A DNA stretch of 64,000 bases, taken from NCBI RefSeq assembly GCF_030253575.1, contig NC_080559.1:34405501-34469500 (forward strand), read 5' to 3'. The notes under the pieces were generated by a model. The model saw only the letters and a list, made by a program, of their open reading frames with translations. It was not told the origin of the DNA and ran no database searches. This stretch comes from Rhododendron vialii (lineage: Eukaryota > Streptophyta > Magnoliopsida > Ericales > Ericaceae). Both the position numbers and the translations under genes were made by a program. This document shows positions 58,861 to 64,000 of the stretch, in pieces (the first letter of the stretch is position 1; the number at the start of each line of letters is the position of its first letter).

Positions 58861-61574
58861 TGTAACGACCCTGATTTTTGGTAAATAAAAATTTCGTTAA
58901 ATATTTAAATTTGCTACTAAAAATTTCCTTTTAATTTTTATAATCCGTCATAATTAGATTTGAGACTTATAAAATTATATCTTTCACGCCGAGCAATCTA
59001 GTCATTTTCTAAAAACAAGTATGCTTATAAAAGCACTTGTATATTTTCCCAAGAGTTAGATAAATTCTTTAAATTATATTTCTTGACTAGAAATCCTACT
59101 TGACAAATAGAGTTAGTTTCCAACCGATTAGTTGGAGGAACCGGACCACCGATTCACCTAGTTACATTACCCTAACCCTAATTGGACCTTTTAGACCATC
59201 TTTGAGCCTTATGAACCCCTCCAAACCCTATAGGACCATTAGACCATAGGAGTGATCATTTTTACTCCCATGACAAGTCATTTCAAACCCTAATTTTGAC
59301 CAATATTCCTTTACCTCTTGGACCATAATTGTTAAGGGAATTTTTATCCCTTGGTTAATAGACCTTTGACTTGCCAATATGCATGACAAGACAAGTCATA
59401 CATGGAATCTCATCATTTTGCTTCCAAGGCTAGCTTTGCCATGCATGCACACCTATGTTCTAGACTTAAACCTAATAATTTTAGACTTACTTTCCTAGAC
59501 ATATGTACCTAGGAGGGAGAGAGAGGCCGAGAGTGAGAGAGTGGGGTGGAGTGTGTGCATGAGTTTTGATTACTTACACAAGCAACATTTATAGCCTTAA
59601 GCCTATTTTTGACCACTTGCCAACCCATTTCTAGTCTTTCAAAGTACAAAGTTAGCCAATGATTTTATTCTTTTTTACAAGCAACCTTCCCATAGACTTG
59701 ACAAGTCAAAAACCCTTCATGATGGCCTAAGATTTGGCCTAAATTGGAAAAGACAAGTTATGGAAGGCTATGATTTGATTGAAAGGCTTAAAATGACCAC
59801 TCAATGGAGCAAATTCATGGGAGAAAGGAGAGAGGGGAGGGCCGGCCATAGAGGAGGGAGGAGGAGCTCAAGTGTTGGCTATAAATAGCACCACATGCCT
59901 TCCATTCAACTCACACCTTCACTTATTTGCCATTTTCATTTTCCAAACAGCTTACTGCCCTTCACAAATCTCCATTTTTCTCCTGCTTAAGGTAGTTTTT
60001 AGAACCAACTCCCTTCGGGAAAGTTGTAGAGCACTTCGAAACCTTCAAGTTAGACTCAAGAACCATCCCAATCGGTGAAGAAATGACAAAGATATTGGCA
60101 TCCGAAGTTCAGTAAAAATCTCGGATTTCTATTTTCAGACAGCATATTGTCTTCTCCTTTATCACCATTTTTCTCCTACCTAAAGTAGTTTCTAGGATCA
60201 ACTTCCTTCGCAAAAGTTGTAGAGCACTTCGAGAGCTTCAATTTCGACTCAAGAACAATCATATTCGGCCAAATATTGACCGAGTTACTGCCATCCAAAG
60301 TTTGGTCCAGATTTGCGAGTTTCACCACCCGTAGAATTTTCCAACTAGCTTATTCGGCCCCGACTAGTTTCGGATCAAGGTAGATTATTCTTGCCTCTAA
60401 CTCTAAGTTTATCCTTACTCACTTACTTACTTATTCCAAGTAAAACATATGTTATTTGATCTTTAAGAAAGAACAGTTTTCGAAAGTTAAAACGTTACTA
60501 TGTGAATCAAAGTATTCGTATTTTGATATTCCAAGGAGTATGAGCTTGCATACATGAATCGAATGCGTTACTTGTGGTATATTATAGAATTTGATGATCT
60601 TATTAGAATGTTTCATGCTTACTTTTGTCCTACCGCGGAGTCTTTGCATGTAAACGAGACACGAGAACCGAGAAAGTAGAAACATGACACCTAAGGTATG
60701 ATTAATGAAAGGAAATGTTTTCCGAGGAAGGAAATATTTTTGAAACTACATTATGATCGGTTTTGGTGGCATAATGTGAGTTGGGTGTGTGTGTTCCAAT
60801 GGAAATCCGGGAAAAGCAGAACCATTGTGAGGTTGTGTGTGTTCCAATGGAGATCCGGAATAGCGGAACCATTGTGAGGTTGTGTGCGTTCCCATGGGAA
60901 CCCGGACCTGCGGAACCATGGTGAAGTATGGCTTGGTTATCCGCGGAGAGGAGCCAATGCAAGATTTTGTGTGCCAATGGAAACCCGGTGCGGCGGAACC
61001 ATTGTGAGGATACTCGAAAACCCGGAACGGCGGAACCGAGGTTGGGTGTGTTAAACAAATGGTTTTTGAAAGATTGATTTGTAAATGAAAATGTTGACAC
61101 GGTCTACGAAGAGTCGCGTAGGAGAAACACGAAAATCTTGGACACCAACGATAGATGATTAATGAATATGGATGTGTCATTGTTAGCTGTATATACATGT
61201 ATCATGTGGAAATCGATGATTGTATAACCTGTTGTTTGTAAGTTATGGGTTAGCGGGTATGGGTTTGTTCTGCTGAGCTTTTGTATCTCACGGTGTTACC
61301 TTTGGTGACCCTGACATATTATATCGGTGGCGACACTGGTATAATGTGTCAGATTTTGTAGATGATCAAGGTGAGTAGTACACCTTGGAGGCCTTTGGAG
61401 CTGAAGAGCTAGCTCAGATGGAGGAGCAGGCGGAGCTGTAGTTAGGAACTTAGTCCCCTTCCATTGTGTAATAAAAGTACTCTCATGAGAGTTATGTTGT
61501 AATAATGAGCCAGACTCACCTTGTTTTTGTAATAAAATGTTTTCTTTAACGTACCCAAAATTGGGGGCGTTACA
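58861..61574 (+). repeat. 3' LTR (2,714 bp)
   Basis: Colinear with the 5' LTR over its whole length; the first 190 bases are identical and later stretches differ at roughly one to three positions per hundred by eye. Lacks ttttggaagc near 59425 present in the 5' LTR. TATA text at about 59879. Confidence 0.93.
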
Positions 61575-61579
61575 CACAC
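61575..61579 (+). other. target site duplication, right copy
   Basis: cacac, identical to 52526-52530. Confidence 0.85.
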
Positions 61580-61624
61580 ACTCCACCCCACTCTCGGCCT
61601 TTCTCTCTTTCTCTTTCCATCCGG

Positions 61625-61700
<76 letters not shown>

Positions 61701-62097
61701 TGTATCTCTAGGAAAGTAAGTCTAGGATTATTAAGTTTAAGGTTAGAACATAGGTGTGCATGCATGGCAAAGCTAGTCTTGTTTCCTTTTGGAAGCAAAA
61801 TGATGGAATTCTTTGTATGACTTGACTTGTCATATACACACCTTCATTGGCTAAGCCAAATATTTATTGTCCAATGGACAATATTCTCCCAAACTTTTAT
61901 TGACCAATGGTCAAAGGAATATGGGGTATGACTAGGGTTCGAAATGACTAAACATGGTTAAGTCCAAATAAGCTTTTAAGGCTAGGGAGAGGTAATGATG
62001 AAGGTAAGCTTCCAAAGGTAATTCTATTGACCAACGGACAATAAGAGATAAATTGATCTCATTTCGTTTGAGTTCCAAGGAATTTTACATTTAAGCA
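61580..62097 (-). mobile_element. older inverted LTR, right part
   Basis: Continues the LTR text backwards from the insertion point: actccaccccactctcggcc, then complement of the tagacttaaacctaataatt stretch, ggtgtgcatgcatggcaaag, cttttggaagcaaaatgatg, and gggttcgaaatgact. Similarity is clear to about 61965 and fades after that. The right end is uncertain; aagca at 62093-62097 followed by gtta would give a 4-base match to gtta before the left end at 50435, but this is weak. Confidence 0.65.
61629..61697 (+). repeat. (CT)n(TA)n microsatellite
   Basis: About 17 CT units followed by about 14 TA units within the older LTR. Replaces the gagagagagaggccgag text of the intact LTRs. Confidence 0.95.
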
Positions 62098-62430
62098 GTT
62101 ATTAATATTTACTATTTTGACCCAGAATTAATAAAAGGACTCCTAATTTGTTTTATACTATTATTGTTTTAGTTTTTGACTTCACGATTAAATTTTTTGA
62201 CTCCGCCTCTGACGTCGATTGTTGTTTTATTTCCTTTTTTTATTAATGAGTTTCCTTCTTTTGGTGGTATTTTCCATTTGAGGTAATTAATGATTTGCCT
62301 CATTAATAAAATAACTGATGATGAAACAAATACTGAAGGAGATCGAATGTGCGTTTGAATATACGATAGTATGAGCCTTGTCGGTAAAATCCAGTGTTGA
62401 AATAGAAAGCAAATATAAGTTTTCTAGCTT

Positions 62431-63041
62431 AGAGCATCCGCAATTATAATAATCAAAACCAATAATTAAAATGTGCTACGTCAACATTTGATTATTCGTT
62501 TATTCCCTCCGTTCCAAATTCTTTATTCGGTCCGCAAAACGAAGTGTTAAAAATAATACAAATTTTTCAAGAAAAAATTCAAACTTTTTTCACAGATTAA
62601 AAATACTCATTGATATCTAGTAGTAAGTTGTTGAAAAACTTTTGATTTTTTATTGTAAAAATTATATTATTTTTAACATTCCGTTTTGGGGACCGGACGA
62701 AGAATTTGGGACGGAGAGAGAAGTCCATAATCAAACTTAACAACTTCCCCCACAATATATAATGCACATTTGTCCAATCGCAAATGAGTTCCAATCATGC
62801 ACCTGACCATGCCAAATTATTCATCTCGATGAGACGATTCCAATGTGAGGTGTTTTTGAGTTATTAAGTTTTGAGTTTTGGTTATTGGTAAAAGTTGTTA
62901 AGTTTGGTTATGGAATGGGTGAAATTTGATTATTTGTTAAAAAATTTATAACTTTGCTTATTACAATGTGAGATGTTTTTTGAGCATTGTTGTTAAATTT
63001 GCTTATCCATATTCATTTGCTTATTACAATAAGGATGCTCT
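62431..63041. mobile_element. agagcatc-TIR element containing a Stowaway MITE
   Basis: Ends agagcatccgcaattataat and attacaataaggatgctct are inverted copies, as in the element at 29027-30221. The interior contains ataatcaaa/tttggttat words. A Stowaway-like MITE is nested at 62503-62720. No coding capacity. Confidence 0.7.
62503..62720. mobile_element. Stowaway MITE nested in another element
   Basis: ttccctccgttccaaattct and agaatttgggacggagagag are inverted ends; internal cggtccgcaaaacg is shared with the MITE in STP-A intron 2, so the two belong to one subfamily. The TA duplication is intact on the left only. Confidence 0.8.
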
Positions 63042-63097
63042 AATGGAGTAATTTTCTAGCTAGTAGAATGTACGAGTATATGAGCATCTAAGTTAGT

Positions 63098-63245
63098 GAT
63101 GGCAACGGGGCGGATCAGAAGCAGATATTGATATATCTGAATCCGAACCCTCCACCCTTCCTCCGAATTCGCCCCGATCGGATATATTTTCGATCCTCCA
63201 TCCCTGTCTCGAACGGAAATCGGAGATCCGATCGGAAATTTGGAT
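63098..63245. repeat. gatggcaacggggcgg dispersed repeat
   Basis: agtgatggcaacggggcgga followed by short gatccgat/atcggatc words on both strands. A widespread type of degenerate plant repeat; ends not defined. No gene is seen from here to the window end. Confidence 0.4.
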
Positions 63246-63850
63246 ATCCAAATGAAAAAATAAGAAAAAAAAAAAAGATTCACGCTCCAGAATCTCACTT
63301 TCCCTCACTTCCACAGCAGCCGAACAAAATTGCTGTAATTAATGAAACATTTGTAAATCTGTCTCCTTTCATTAAGGGCTGGAGATGTTATTTTTCACAG
63401 CAGAGGAATAAAATCCCATCAACAAATTGTGAGAGAGAGAAAAATGCGGACCCCGTGAAAGAGGAGGTCAAGAACAGGGGAGTCGTAGATGGACTTGATC
63501 TCTTATCTCGTCCACTCGTTTCTGGGTCCTTCTCTGATGGGTATTTTTGAGAATGAAATGAAATAGACGACCCTAATAAAAAGGCTAAAATGAAAGATAT
63601 ATATGTGCGTCAGTGTGTGGTAACTCTGTGCTTCTCGGTAAATACGCCTCTACTTATTCACGATGCTACCCGTACTTCTGTTTACTACTCACATGCTTTC
63701 TTCTCCTTCTTTGGTTTGCTCTCCTTTTGACAGAAAGACTAGGTACGCATCATGCGGTGACCGATTCACCACACAGCTATTAGGGCCCATTTCGGGCTCC
63801 AAAAAATGCAGAAAAATATTTATAAATTTTAAAATAATATTTTATGGGGG

Positions 63851-63995
63851 CTCTTTAAAAAATCAATTTTAACGGATATCGGTAGATATGCTTTTTGAAT
63901 TTATAGGGTCGAAAACTGCGAAACTGAGCAGTTTTGCTTCTACAAATTTAAAAAGCATACCTATCGATATTCGTTAAAATTGATTTTTTACAGAG
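63851..63995. repeat. long hairpin at the window edge
   Basis: ctctttaaaaaatcaatttt with aacggatatcggtagatatg is answered inverted by catacctatcgatattcg and ttaaaattgattttttacag. Stem about 60 bases with few mismatches. Possibly the inner part of a MITE or inverted-repeat element that continues beyond the window. Confidence 0.65.
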
Positions 63996-64000
63996 TCTCA

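Larger units (their letters stand above)
52531..61574 (+). mobile_element. complete non-autonomous Ty3-type LTR retrotransposon, 9,044 bp
   Basis: Two direct LTRs (52531-55252, 58861-61574) start tgtaacgaccctgattttt and end gggggcgttaca. The element has a tRNA-Met primer site after the 5' LTR, a polypurine tract before the 3' LTR and a 5-bp duplication (cacac). The 3.6-kb interior holds no protease, reverse transcriptase or integrase ORF, so it must depend on proteins of a relative. Long LTRs and an empty interior are the definition of a LARD, but traces of a gag-like start (56430, MNTRRGFGYDNGG) and the NFEDEI text before the PPT suggest derivation from a Ty3/Gypsy element by deletion and decay. 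It sits in the middle of an older inverted LTR of the same family. Confidence 0.93.

Overview
This is nuclear DNA from a flowering plant, almost certainly a eudicot. The genes are split by AT-rich GT..AG introns and their closest family matches are plant-specific (TIP1-type ankyrin-DHHC acyltransferase, PHOX TPR-PB1 protein, STP monosaccharide transporters). The intergenic space is filled with Stowaway MITEs, other inverted-repeat elements and plant LTR retrotransposons. Species cannot be named from the sequence; nothing bacterial, organellar or viral is seen.

Layout. (1) 1-7011, + strand: the 3' twelve exons of a TIP1/PAT24-like protein S-acyltransferase; its 5' end lies outside the window. 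(2) 8880-11326, - strand: two-exon PHOX3-like TPR-PB1 co-chaperone, convergent with TIP1. (3) 14378-18857, + strand: complete eight-exon OS-9 (EBS6-like) ER lectin of ERAD. (4) 21214-27834, - strand: complete eleven-exon NUB1-like UBL-UBA protein, convergent with OS9; its introns hold at least five insertions. (5) 30853-32172, + strand: intronless PIF/Harbinger-derived nuclease-like protein that seems to have lost two of three catalytic acids. (6) 35968-36423, + strand: small intronless plant protein with a PNRC-like motif. (7) 38339-47263, - strand: two complete tandem four-exon STP7-like sugar transporter genes, A and B, duplicated together with their flanks; a broken third STP first exon lies at 49126-49232. 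(8) 48366-48964: solo LTR with 5-bp target duplication. (9) 50435 to about 62100: an inverted old LTR into which a 9.04-kb LTR retrotransposon of the same family (52531-61574) has inserted. The younger element has both 2.7-kb LTRs, PBS, PPT and TSD, but its 3.6-kb interior has no gag-pol. (10) 62100-64000: small nested DNA elements and an inverted repeat cut by the window edge.

How the genes relate. They are independent plant genes, not an operon. OS9 (glycan checking in ERAD) and the NUB1-like protein (ubiquitin/NEDD8 and proteasome delivery) both serve protein degradation, but their adjacency is probably chance. The two STPs form a true local family, with MITE and promoter repeats distinguishing the copies. 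Exon borders were deduced by reading splice sites and keeping frame and family similarity; every complete gene model sums to a whole number of codons. The strongest unusual features are the self-nested non-autonomous LTR element, the catalytically altered domesticated transposase, and a MITE inserted 10 bases from the splice acceptor of an STP exon.
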